Shown here piece by piece: positions 1 to 5,738 of a stretch of 7,670 nt of DNA. The position numbers and the translations under genes were made by a program. Numbering within the stretch: position 1 is the stretch's first letter; each line of letters begins with the position of its first letter. This DNA comes from Treponema sp. (GTDB lineage Bacteria > Spirochaetota > Spirochaetia > Treponematales > Breznakiellaceae), in assembly GCA_031264395.1 (NCBI GenBank), contig JAISEB010000103.1, positions 1 through 7,670 of the forward strand, in the 5' to 3' direction. Below the pieces are notes generated by a model that did no database searches, had not been told where the DNA came from, and worked only from the letters and a program-made list of their open reading frames with translations.

Positions 1-255
1 GTCGCCCTGGTGGAAGATTTCCTTGACTTTCTGCAGGAACATCTTGGGGAACGTCTTACCCCGGAAGACAGGAAACGCGCCGAATCCCTGGAGGCGGACA
101 TCGACGAATCAAGAAACCGCCTCCGCAAGCTGGGCCGCAAGCGCATAGAAGCCGGGGTGGATGTAAAAACGGAACTGCTCTTTATCGACCTTGTCCGGCG
201 CATAGAAAAACTCGGCGATTACTGCTTTGACATTACCGGGGTGCTTTCATACTAA
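1..255 (+). CDS. C-terminal end of a PhoU-domain protein, probably a Na/Pi-cotransporter family protein (partial, 5' end outside window)
   Basis: The frame is open from the first base to a TAA at 253-255, giving 84 residues; the GTG at 10 is internal, not a convincing start. The segment is charged and helical, with a coiled-coil-like stretch (about residues 20-50) rich in Glu, Arg and Lys. Near the end is the motif DLVRRIEKLGDYCFDI, which resembles the closing helix of PhoU-like domains (consensus of the type lErigDha-ni). In bacterial Na/Pi-cotransporter II-related proteins such a domain follows the membrane part and closes the protein. The membrane domain would lie to the left of the window and cannot be checked. 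A free-standing PhoU-family regulator is the main alternative. The next gene is convergent, so this is the 3' end of its transcription unit. Family assignment is inferred from this short motif alone. Confidence 0.55.
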   Translation, partial: VALVEDFLDFLQEHLGERLTPEDRKRAESLEADIDESRNRLRKLGRKRIEAGVDVKTELLFIDLVRRIEKLGDYCFDITGVLSY

Positions 256-276
256 GGGGTCCCGGATGTGTTTATG

Positions 277-321
277 TCTGCCGGGTTTCCGAAGGTATCT
301 CTGCCGGGTTCCCGACGGTTT
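277..321. repeat. Imperfect 22-bp direct repeat, two copies, 23-bp period
   Basis: Two copies, 277-298 and 300-321, agree at 19 of 22 bases; both begin TCTGCCGGGTT. The second copy runs into the stop codon of the hydrolase gene (320-322 on the minus strand). The 64-bp convergent gap (256-319) contains little else. A possible five-base stem pairs CCCGG at 261-265 with CCGGG at 281-285, but there is no T-run, so an intrinsic terminator is not supported. It may be a small local duplication. Confidence 0.5.
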
Positions 322-1027
322 ATGGCATGTCCTGAAGCAGGGAAATTTCTCTTCCTATTGTTGTTTCAGGCCCGTGGCCCGGATAAACCCGTATGTTTTT
401 GTCCATGGCAAGAAGTTTTCTGAGGCTTTGGCGTATGCTGCCGCTGTTTCCGCCGGGAAGATCGGTGCGCCCGTAGCCGTCACGGAAGAGGGTGTCCCCG
501 CTGAAAAGGACGCCCGCGGACTTGTCGTAGAATGCGGCGCTTCCTCTGGTATGGCCCGGAAGGGAAAGGACGGTAAAGGGGCCTATTTCATCCCCGTCTT
601 CAAGAAGGCGGTCCGGTTTGGGCATACCGTCCCACAGGGCGTCCACGTAGGCGGCGTTTCCCGCGGCGGCGGCGAAGCTCCGCCTGTGGACCTCAAGGGA
701 CGCGGGGCCGAAGTACCCGGCGTCCAGGCGGTGAACGGCAATGACCGGCGCGCCGCCGGTTTCCGCGCCGTCTGCTTCCGCACCGGCTGTTTTCCCGTAG
801 CGCCCTGCCAGGGCGGGGAGCGCGGCGATATGGTCAAAATGCCCGTGTGTAAGTAGAATATACAGGGGACGCATGTTGAGCCGCGTGAGGGCCGCGATGA
901 TCTTGTCCGCTTCGGCGCCGGGATCGATGACGGCGCACGCTTCACCGGTCCCGTAGATCCAGCAATTGGTGGCGATATCACCCACAATAATGCGCCGGAT
1001 CATCCCGCATGGAGAATCTTCGTCCAT
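320..1027 (-). CDS. MBL-fold metallo-hydrolase (glyoxalase II-like)
   Basis: A 235-residue cytoplasmic hydrolase of the metallo-beta-lactamase superfamily, in the glyoxalase II-like group of about 200-240 residues. All metal ligands are visible in order: THGHFDH at 60-66 (H61, H63, D65, H66), LPGHTRGS with H159, SGDTLF with D178, and YPGHGPETTIG with H218. GRTDLPGG at 186-193 is also typical of the group. The usual substrate class is a thioester such as S-lactoylglutathione, but many members have unknown substrates, so only hydrolase activity is claimed. Residues 77-93 form an Ala/Gly/Glu-rich insertion after the first motif. Start choice: family members usually begin near residue 9 (MIRRIIVG), and an ATG is present there (position 1003). 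The ATG at 1027 is preferred because a promoter at 1035-1063 would start transcription at 1027-1028, giving a leaderless message. No Shine-Dalgarno precedes either ATG. Confidence 0.9.
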   Translation of the reverse strand: MDEDSPCGMIRRIIVGDIATNCWIYGTGEACAVIDPGAEADKIIAALTRLNMRPLYILLTHGHFDHIAALPALAGRYGKTAGAEADGAETGGAPVIAVHRLDAGYFGPASLEVHRRSFAAAAGNAAYVDALWDGMPKPDRLLEDGDEIGPFTVLSLPGHTRGSAAFYDKSAGVLFSGDTLFRDGYGRTDLPGGNSGSIRQSLRKLLAMDKNIRVYPGHGPETTIGREISLLQDMP

Positions 1028-1033
1028 AGGAGG
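1028..1033 (+). promoter_or_regulatory. Perfect Shine-Dalgarno AGGAGG for the divergent membrane-protein gene
   Basis: AGGAGG at 1028-1033 is followed after 9 nt by an in-frame CTG at 1043. There is no ATG, GTG or TTG at usable spacing in that frame. The first GTG in frame is at 1100, 66 nt away, and would cut off a hydrophobic segment that is plainly coding. The site therefore decides the start of the downstream gene. Confidence 0.6.
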
Positions 1034-1034
1034 A

Positions 1035-1063
1035 ATTGTACACTGCGGATTTCCGATTTTCTA
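1035..1063 (-). promoter_or_regulatory. Predicted sigma70-type promoter of the MBL-fold hydrolase gene (leaderless start)
   Basis: On the minus strand a -35 TAGAAA (1063-1058, 4 of 6 matches to TTGACA) lies 17 bp from a -10 TACAAT (1040-1035, 5 of 6). The standard distance puts +1 at about 1028, one base before the ATG at 1027, whose A is also a good purine start. The message would have no leader. The -35 and the spacer lie inside the first codons of the divergent gene. This is a prediction from spacing and consensus only. Confidence 0.5.
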
Positions 1064-2293
1064 GCTATTATCGCCTTAGTCGTTTTCTGGTACGGCCTTG
1101 TGCCGGTGGCCGGGGCTTTCATGAGCCGCCATACCTGGAGGGTTTTCAGGCGGCGCATCGACGAACTCCGCCAAAGGCCCATTCTTGATTACGGGATCTG
1201 CCGCAGCACCGGAGGCGGGGAGTTCCGCTTTACCGGAGGTTTCGAGTCGGTTACCGACAGCCATACGCTGTGGGTGCGCAGCGGCGCCCTTACCATTCCG
1301 GTAAGCCTTGCCGGGGCGTGGACTTGGCTGTTGCCCATGCAGGAAGGTTTCCCCGAAGCCTTTGATCCCGTCGAAGAAACTCCCGAACGCATACGCTGGA
1401 ACCGCATATCGGCCCTGAATGAAGGGGCCAAGGTTTTCGTGGGGGGAGAACTCGCGCTTCGGGACAACCGCTGGACCTTTGTTTCCACAAAGGAAAATCC
1501 CCTTCTTGTGATCTTTTATGACGGCCCGGATCATTCCCTTACGGCGCGCGCGATACGGGCCGGGCGGCACCGGAACGAATACTGGAATGCCCTTACCCCG
1601 TACGCCCTTGTCCTGGGGGCGCTCTGCGAGATCTTCATAGCCGTCAATTTCCTTTACCGGCCCGCTTTCCGCCTTACGGTAATAACTTCCCTTGCCGCTG
1701 TTTTTATTCCGCTTTTTCCCCTTGTTCCCCCGGGAGTGCTTTTTACGCTGGCGTACCGCCGTCTCTGGCGGCGCGGGCGGGTTTTCAGGGCGTACCGGGA
1801 TCTTGTCAGGCTGCCTTTCCGTTATCTTCCCGGCGGAGAAGGCAGGTGCCGCCTGCCCGGCGGGGAGTGGTACGGTTCATGCCGTCTTGAAACACTGTCG
1901 GACGACATGCGGGAACGGATTCCCCTTTTGATTCCGGAGCGGGAACAGAAAAAGAACGACGGCTGGTATGTTTACGGGGCCCTTGACGGGCCGGAAGAAG
2001 GCGGGGATCTTTCCGGTTCCACAGAACCATTCGCTTTCACAGAACCATCCGCCTCCACAGAACCATCCGCCTCTGCGGAAGCGGCGGTTCCACGCGGGGA
2101 GGTTCCTCACGAGCCTCTTGACCCCTTTGCCACATTCGGCGCGGTTCCCGGCAGTCCGGCCGTTCTTGCCCGCCGCTATAATTTTACCGCCTATGCGCTT
2201 GAAACGGTATCGTGGATTCTTCTGCTTGCGGGGATAGGATTAAATGTTTTCTTCATCAGGATGATTTTCGTCCTGTTCCTCGCCGCTCTCTAG
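1043..2293 (+). CDS. Membrane protein of unknown function, probable CTG start
   Basis: I do not recognise this gene. From the CTG at 1043 it encodes 416 residues. A hydrophobic helix lies at about 6-27, followed by a soluble part of about 150 residues. Two close membrane helices come next at about 186-206 and 211-238, joined by a short Pro-rich turn. A second soluble part (about 240-380) contains an STEPSA-type repeat near 326-344, and a final membrane segment (382-416) runs to the C-terminus. The first soluble part weakly recalls GIDE-like domains (a VFVGGELALRDNRW stretch before the second helix), but I would not name it on that. Start choice: the conventional GTG at 1100 would delete half of the first helix, whereas CTG at 1043 has AGGAGG 9 nt upstream. 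ATT at 1049 is the alternative. The last 54 bp overlap the end of the convergent RNA-binding-protein gene. It is probably a lineage-specific envelope protein. Confidence 0.75.
   Translation: MRISDFLAIIALVVFWYGLVPVAGAFMSRHTWRVFRRRIDELRQRPILDYGICRSTGGGEFRFTGGFESVTDSHTLWVRSGALTIPVSLAGAWTWLLPMQEGFPEAFDPVEETPERIRWNRISALNEGAKVFVGGELALRDNRWTFVSTKENPLLVIFYDGPDHSLTARAIRAGRHRNEYWNALTPYALVLGALCEIFIAVNFLYRPAFRLTVITSLAAVFIPLFPLVPPGVLFTLAYRRLWRRGRVFRAYRDLVRLPFRYLPGGEGRCRLPGGEWYGSCRLETLSDDMRERIPLLIPEREQKKNDGWYVYGALDGPEEGGDLSGSTEPFAFTEPSASTEPSASAEAAVPRGEVPHEPLDPFATFGAVPGSPAVLARRYNFTAYALETVSWILLLAGIGLNVFFIRMIFVLFLAAL
2018..2071 (+). repeat. Three tandem 18-bp repeats inside the membrane-protein gene
   Basis: Units at 2018-2035, 2036-2053 and 2054-2071 share the core CACAGAACCATCCGC with one to three changes. 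A degenerate fourth unit follows to about 2089. The length is a multiple of three, so copies can be gained or lost without a frameshift. They encode STEPFA, FTEPSA, STEPSA and then SAEAAV, a Ser/Thr/Glu/Pro linker in the second soluble part of the protein. Confidence 0.8.
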
Positions 2294-2899
2294 CCCGCTT
2301 CCGGCCGCGTATTCTTCAGGCTGTTCGTCCGCATCCCTGCGGGTATGGGCGTAGTTGACCTGCAGAGTCCTTCCCCGGAAAGGTTTCCCGTTGAGGGCCT
2401 CGATAATGGCGTCGGCGGAACTGTCCCGGACCTGCACAAAGGAATACTTGTCCAGAATGCGGATAGCCCCCACGTCTTCCTTCGGTACGGCGGTTCTGGC
2501 GCCGATAAGGCCCAGTATTTCGCGGGGAAACACCCGCCGGTTTCGTCCTATGCTGATAAAAAGGTACTTTGAATCTTCTTCGGCAAGGGGATACCGGCTT
2601 TCTTCGCCTCCGGCGCGGCCGCCCCGGTCTTCGGCGTTTTCCGGCTGCCCTTCCCGTTTCCGCGTCTTCTGCCCGGCAAAACCATCACGGGAACCGTACC
2701 TGCCGGAACGCCCGGAATTCCCCTGTTCATAAAGCATAAGAAGGTACGCCGCCGCGTAGGAACGGCTGAACAGGGAAACTTCCTTTCTGAAAATGGAACG
2801 GTATTTATTAAGAATTTCCGGATCTGCTTCGTTCTTAACCTTGTCCAGAATTACCGCAATGCTTTTTTGTGTTTTTTCCTTGTCAAATTTCAAAGGCAT
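2240..2899 (-). CDS. Free-standing DbpA-type RNA-binding-domain protein
   Basis: The 219-residue protein has four parts. A helical N-terminus spans about 1-60. A Gly/Arg/Lys-rich low-complexity linker follows at about 61-108. A DbpA RNA-binding domain (an RRM-like fold, Pfam DbpA) occupies about 110-185 and includes LFISIGRNRRVFPREILGLI, the strand KYSFVQV and the closing LNGKPFRGRTLQVNYA. A strongly acidic tail covers 186-219. In DEAD-box helicases this domain sits at the C-terminus and binds RNA (a 23S rRNA hairpin in DbpA). Here no helicase core is present, so the protein probably binds RNA without ATPase activity; partner and target are unknown. The ATG at 2899 has AGGGA at 2910-2906, six bases upstream. 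The gene lies 37 bp after the UPF0158-GNAT gene and probably shares its transcript. The tail-coding end overlaps the convergent membrane-protein gene by 54 bp. Confidence 0.8.
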   Translation of the reverse strand: MPLKFDKEKTQKSIAVILDKVKNEADPEILNKYRSIFRKEVSLFSRSYAAAYLLMLYEQGNSGRSGRYGSRDGFAGQKTRKREGQPENAEDRGGRAGGEESRYPLAEEDSKYLFISIGRNRRVFPREILGLIGARTAVPKEDVGAIRILDKYSFVQVRDSSADAIIEALNGKPFRGRTLQVNYAHTRRDADEQPEEYAAGSGLESGEEQDENHPDEENI

Positions 2900-2936
2900 G
2901 GTCTTTCCCTGTAGTTCCTGTAGTATGCATGCTTCT

Positions 2937-3848
2937 TTATGATGGCATATTTTCGGTGTTTAGACAATACCGCGCCGACACGGCGCAGAAACCGTTGCGG
3001 TGCAGCACGCGGGAAAAACCTTCCGCCCCGGCCGGAAGCTCAATGCTGATGACGCCGGTTCCGCTTCGGTCTATTTGTTCCAGAAAACGGGAGACGAGCG
3101 TTTCGCCTATGCCCAGGCCACGGTACTCAGGCTTGACTTCAAGCGCGGCAATGTGAAGGGACGTTCCCCGGCGTACCCCCCAGACGTACCCCGCGAATTC
3201 TCCTCCCACGGTTTCGGCGGTAAGGGCAAGATCTCCGGGGAAATCCCCGTCTCCGGCAGGGGGGTCCGCCATATCCGCCGCCTCATCCCGGCAGAGCTCG
3301 TGCAGTTTCACCGCCGCCGCCCTGTCTTTTTCCGCGGAAAGCCGGAAGCGGAAATCTTCCAGAATCAGATCGCCTGTTTCCTCCGGTTCGCCGCCTATGC
3401 GCTCCAGTCCCCATTCTTCCCGCAGCGCGTTGTACCACTTGAGGATCTCCTTCTTCATCTCCCGTTCCTTGTAGGCGAACCAGTGCCGCTCCGCTTCGGG
3501 ATGCCGCCCCAGTATGTCCTTGAAGGCCCGGAAGACCCCCTTTCCCCTGTTCAACGCGGCGGAAAGTTCGCCCCGGACAATGGGGTTCCGCAGCTGTGCG
3601 GCGAAACGTTCCATAAGCCTGAAGCCGTCGGAGGAATCCCAGTCGGGAATGGGAAGGCAGCGGTCTTCCTCCGGCCGTATGGCGTTGTCGAATTCATCCG
3701 TATTTTTGATGACGCTTTTTTCCGTATCAATAAAATATTCCCCTTCTTGATCTTCCATGGAAAAAAGGATGTCGTCGATCAGGGCTTCGGTAAGTTCAAA
3801 CTGCATGTCCTGCTCCGCCTTCCGGATGCTGTCTGCGTCCGGCCTCAT
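2937..3848 (-). CDS. UPF0158-family domain fused to a GNAT acetyltransferase
   Basis: The 303-residue protein has two parts. Residues about 17-142 match the UPF0158 family in layout: an acidic start with a YFIDTEKS segment, then DSSDGFRLMERFA, then ELSAALNRGKGVFRAFKDIL, and HWFAYKEREMKKEILKWYN at the end. Its function is unknown. Residues about 165-297 form a GNAT N-acetyltransferase domain, with the acetyl-CoA-binding motif A at 238-257 (EYRGLGIG) and motif B with LHRNGF near 282-287. The substrate cannot be inferred. The frame stays open upstream to 4331, but that stretch is antisense to aspS. The ATG at 3848 is chosen because the UPF0158 similarity begins just after it and a promoter places +1 on its A. 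No Shine-Dalgarno is present. The DbpA-domain gene follows 37 bp downstream. Confidence 0.8.
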   Translation of the reverse strand: MRPDADSIRKAEQDMQFELTEALIDDILFSMEDQEGEYFIDTEKSVIKNTDEFDNAIRPEEDRCLPIPDWDSSDGFRLMERFAAQLRNPIVRGELSAALNRGKGVFRAFKDILGRHPEAERHWFAYKEREMKKEILKWYNALREEWGLERIGGEPEETGDLILEDFRFRLSAEKDRAAAVKLHELCRDEAADMADPPAGDGDFPGDLALTAETVGGEFAGYVWGVRRGTSLHIAALEVKPEYRGLGIGETLVSRFLEQIDRSGTGVISIELPAGAEGFSRVLHRNGFCAVSARYCLNTENMPS

Positions 3849-3854
3849 GATTTT

Positions 3855-3883
3855 ATTGTAGTAATGTGTTAGAATTACGGCAA
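3855..3883 (-). promoter_or_regulatory. Predicted promoter of the UPF0158-GNAT gene (leaderless start)
   Basis: On the minus strand, -35 TTGCCG (3883-3878, 4 of 6) is followed after exactly 17 bp by -10 TACAAT (3860-3855, 5 of 6). The expected +1 is 3848, the A of the ATG, so the message would start with the start codon. It overlaps the divergent aspS promoter, so the two polymerases would compete for the 36-bp gap. Confidence 0.55.
3867..3875 (+). promoter_or_regulatory. Predicted extended -10 promoter of aspS
   Basis: TGT followed by TAGAAT (3867-3875) is a full extended -10 element (TGn plus 5 of 6 of TATAAT). The position 17 bp upstream of the hexamer (3847-3852, ATGATT) matches the -35 consensus only 3 of 6, as is common for extended -10 promoters. 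The predicted +1 is about 3882, leaving 0-3 nt before the ATG at 3885. No Shine-Dalgarno fits in the gap. Confidence 0.45.
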
Positions 3884-3884
3884 T

Positions 3885-5738
3885 ATGGAAACCATGAAAC
3901 GTACCGTTACCTGCGGCGGCCTGCGGGGAACCGATGCCGGAAAGATCGTCGTGCTGAACGGGTGGGTGCACAGGAGGCGCGATCACGGCGGCATATCCTT
4001 TATCAACCTGAGAGACCGCTGGGGCATTACCCAGGTGGTGGTAGACCCGGTCCGCAAACCGGAGCTTGCCGCGGCGGCCGCCGAACTCAGGAACGAATAC
4101 TGCGTCGCCGTGGAAGGCGCGGTGCGGCCGCGTCCTTCCGGCATGGTGAATCCCGAAATGGTCACAGGCGAAATCGAAGTGGACGCGGAGCGCATTCTTG
4201 TTCTTAATAAATCCGCGGCGCTTCCCTTTCAGATTGATGAGGAAACCAGAGCCAATGAAGATCTCCGCCTTACGTACCGCTACCTGGATCTTAGATCCGC
4301 CGCCATGCAAAAAAGAATACGCATGAGGCATGAGACGGCCTTTGCGGTGCGGGAATGGATGACCTCCCAGGATTTTTATGAGATAGAAACTCCCACATTC
4401 ATTAAATCTACTCCCGAAGGCGCCCGCGATTATCTTGTCCCTTCAAGGCTTTATCCGGGAAAATTTTACGCCCTTCCCCAGTCGCCCCAGCTTTACAAAC
4501 AGCTCCTTATGGCCGCCGGTTTTGAAAAATATTTTCAGATTGCCCGCTGTTACCGGGACGAGGACGCCAGGGGGGATCGCCAGCCTGAGTTCACCCAGAT
4601 AGATATAGAGATGTCTTTTGCGGGGCGCGACGACATTCTTTCCATGACCGAAGGGCTCATGGGACATGTGTTCAAAAAAGTTCTGGGCGTACAGCTTCCG
4701 GCCCGTTTCAGGCGGCTTTCCTACGAGGAAGCTCAGGAGCGCTACGGTACGGACAAGCCCGATCTGCGCTTCGGCATGGAACTTGAGGATTTTGGCCCCT
4801 ATGTTGAAAAGGGAACGTTCCAGGCCTTCAAGGACGCGGTTGCCGCGGGAGGCGCGGTAAAGGCGCTGGTGTTTAAGGGCGGCGCTTCCTTTTCCCGCAA
4901 GCAGATAGAAGAGCTTGAAGGGGCCGCAAAGGTATACAAGGCAAAGGGCCTTGCCTGGATGAAGGTCCGGGAAAACCCGGCGCGGGACGCGCAGGCGGAC
5001 GAAACGCCGTCCCCGCTTGAAGGCGGCGTTGCGAAATTTTTCGGCGTCAACGCGGCGGAGATCATTTCCGGCCTTGGCGCCGGAGCGGGGGACCTTGTTC
5101 TTATGGTTGCCGACGCAAAGCGAAGCGTCGCCAATACCGCCCTTGGAGCGGTGCGTTCAAAGCTGGGCCGGGATCTTGGCCTTGCCGGGCACGATCCTTC
5201 TTCGCCGCGTTTTGAATTTGTCTGGATCGTGGACTTTCCCATGTTTGAGTGGAACGGGGAAGAAGGCCGCTGGGAGGCGGCTCATCATCTCTTTACCTGG
5301 CCACAGGAACAGTACCACGCCGTGCTGGAAAGCGATCCGGGACAGGTCAAAGGCGATCTGTACGATCTTGTTCTTAACGGTTACGAACTGGCCTCGGGTT
5401 CCATCCGCGTTCACGATCCCGAGCTTCAGAAGCGCATCTTCAAAATTGCCGGTTTTAGCGAAGAAGAAGCGGAAAGGCGTTTCGGTTTTCTGACCGGGGC
5501 CTTTACATACGGCGCGCCCCCCCACGGCGGCATTGCTCCGGGGCTTGACCGGCTTGTCATGCTTATGGCGGGCGAAAGTTCCATCAAGGAGGTTATCGCC
5601 TTTCCCAAAAATTCCTTTGCCGTAAATCCCATGGACGGCAGTCCCTCCGAAGTGGATTCCAGACAGCTTGACGAGCTGAACATTGGAATTGTGAAAAAAG
5701 AACAAGGCGGGAATTTACAGGATGAAAGACTACCTTGA
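3885..5738 (+). CDS. aspS: Aspartate--tRNA ligase (bacterial type, probably non-discriminating)
   Basis: The 617-residue class IIb synthetase attaches Asp to tRNA in the cytoplasm and is slightly longer than the usual 590 or so. Residues 1-110 form the anticodon-binding OB fold (NGWVHRRRDHGG, NLRDRWG). The catalytic domain has STPEGARDYLVPSR at 175-188, QSPQ at 199-202, motif 2 at about 220-245 (CYRDEDARGDRQPEFTQID) and motif 3 at about 548-563 (GGIAPGLDRLVMLMAG). The insertion at about 290-430 is the bacterial GAD domain. His34 and Gly87 align with the His and Gly reported for non-discriminating AspRS, where E. coli has Leu30 and Lys81, so Asp-tRNA(Asn) synthesis is likely. The ATG at 3885 is chosen because it directly follows the predicted promoter; ATG at 3894 is possible. 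The gene overlaps the next by 17 bp, with no terminator between them. Confidence 0.97.
   Translation: METMKRTVTCGGLRGTDAGKIVVLNGWVHRRRDHGGISFINLRDRWGITQVVVDPVRKPELAAAAAELRNEYCVAVEGAVRPRPSGMVNPEMVTGEIEVDAERILVLNKSAALPFQIDEETRANEDLRLTYRYLDLRSAAMQKRIRMRHETAFAVREWMTSQDFYEIETPTFIKSTPEGARDYLVPSRLYPGKFYALPQSPQLYKQLLMAAGFEKYFQIARCYRDEDARGDRQPEFTQIDIEMSFAGRDDILSMTEGLMGHVFKKVLGVQLPARFRRLSYEEAQERYGTDKPDLRFGMELEDFGPYVEKGTFQAFKDAVAAGGAVKALVFKGGASFSRKQIEELEGAAKVYKAKGLAWMKVRENPARDAQADETPSPLEGGVAKFFGVNAAEIISGLGAGAGDLVLMVADAKRSVANTALGAVRSKLGRDLGLAGHDPSSPRFEFVWIVDFPMFEWNGEEGRWEAAHHLFTWPQEQYHAVLESDPGQVKGDLYDLVLNGYELASGSIRVHDPELQKRIFKIAGFSEEEAERRFGFLTGAFTYGAPPHGGIAPGLDRLVMLMAGESSIKEVIAFPKNSFAVNPMDGSPSEVDSRQLDELNIGIVKKEQGGNLQDERLP

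Noticed and set aside
227..856. 209-residue plus-strand open frame opposite the hydrolase gene
   Set aside because: It is antisense to a gene with all catalytic motifs intact, has no recognisable domain, and the bases upstream offer no good Shine-Dalgarno. Long antisense frames are expected in GC-rich genes.
2900..2936. Separate promoter for the DbpA-domain gene (CATACT at 2927-2922)
   Set aside because: The -10 match is only 4 of 6 and the expected -35 position does not resemble TTGACA. The short gap and a good Shine-Dalgarno fit co-transcription with the upstream gene better.
3000..3872. 290-residue plus-strand open frame opposite the UPF0158-GNAT gene
   Set aside because: Its composition is typical of a codon-bias shadow and it would run through the divergent promoter gap. 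The minus-strand frame has two recognisable domains.
3849..4331. N-terminal extension of the UPF0158-GNAT frame up to 4331 on the minus strand
   Set aside because: The extension is antisense to the conserved OB fold of aspS, and the domain similarity begins only after the ATG at 3848.
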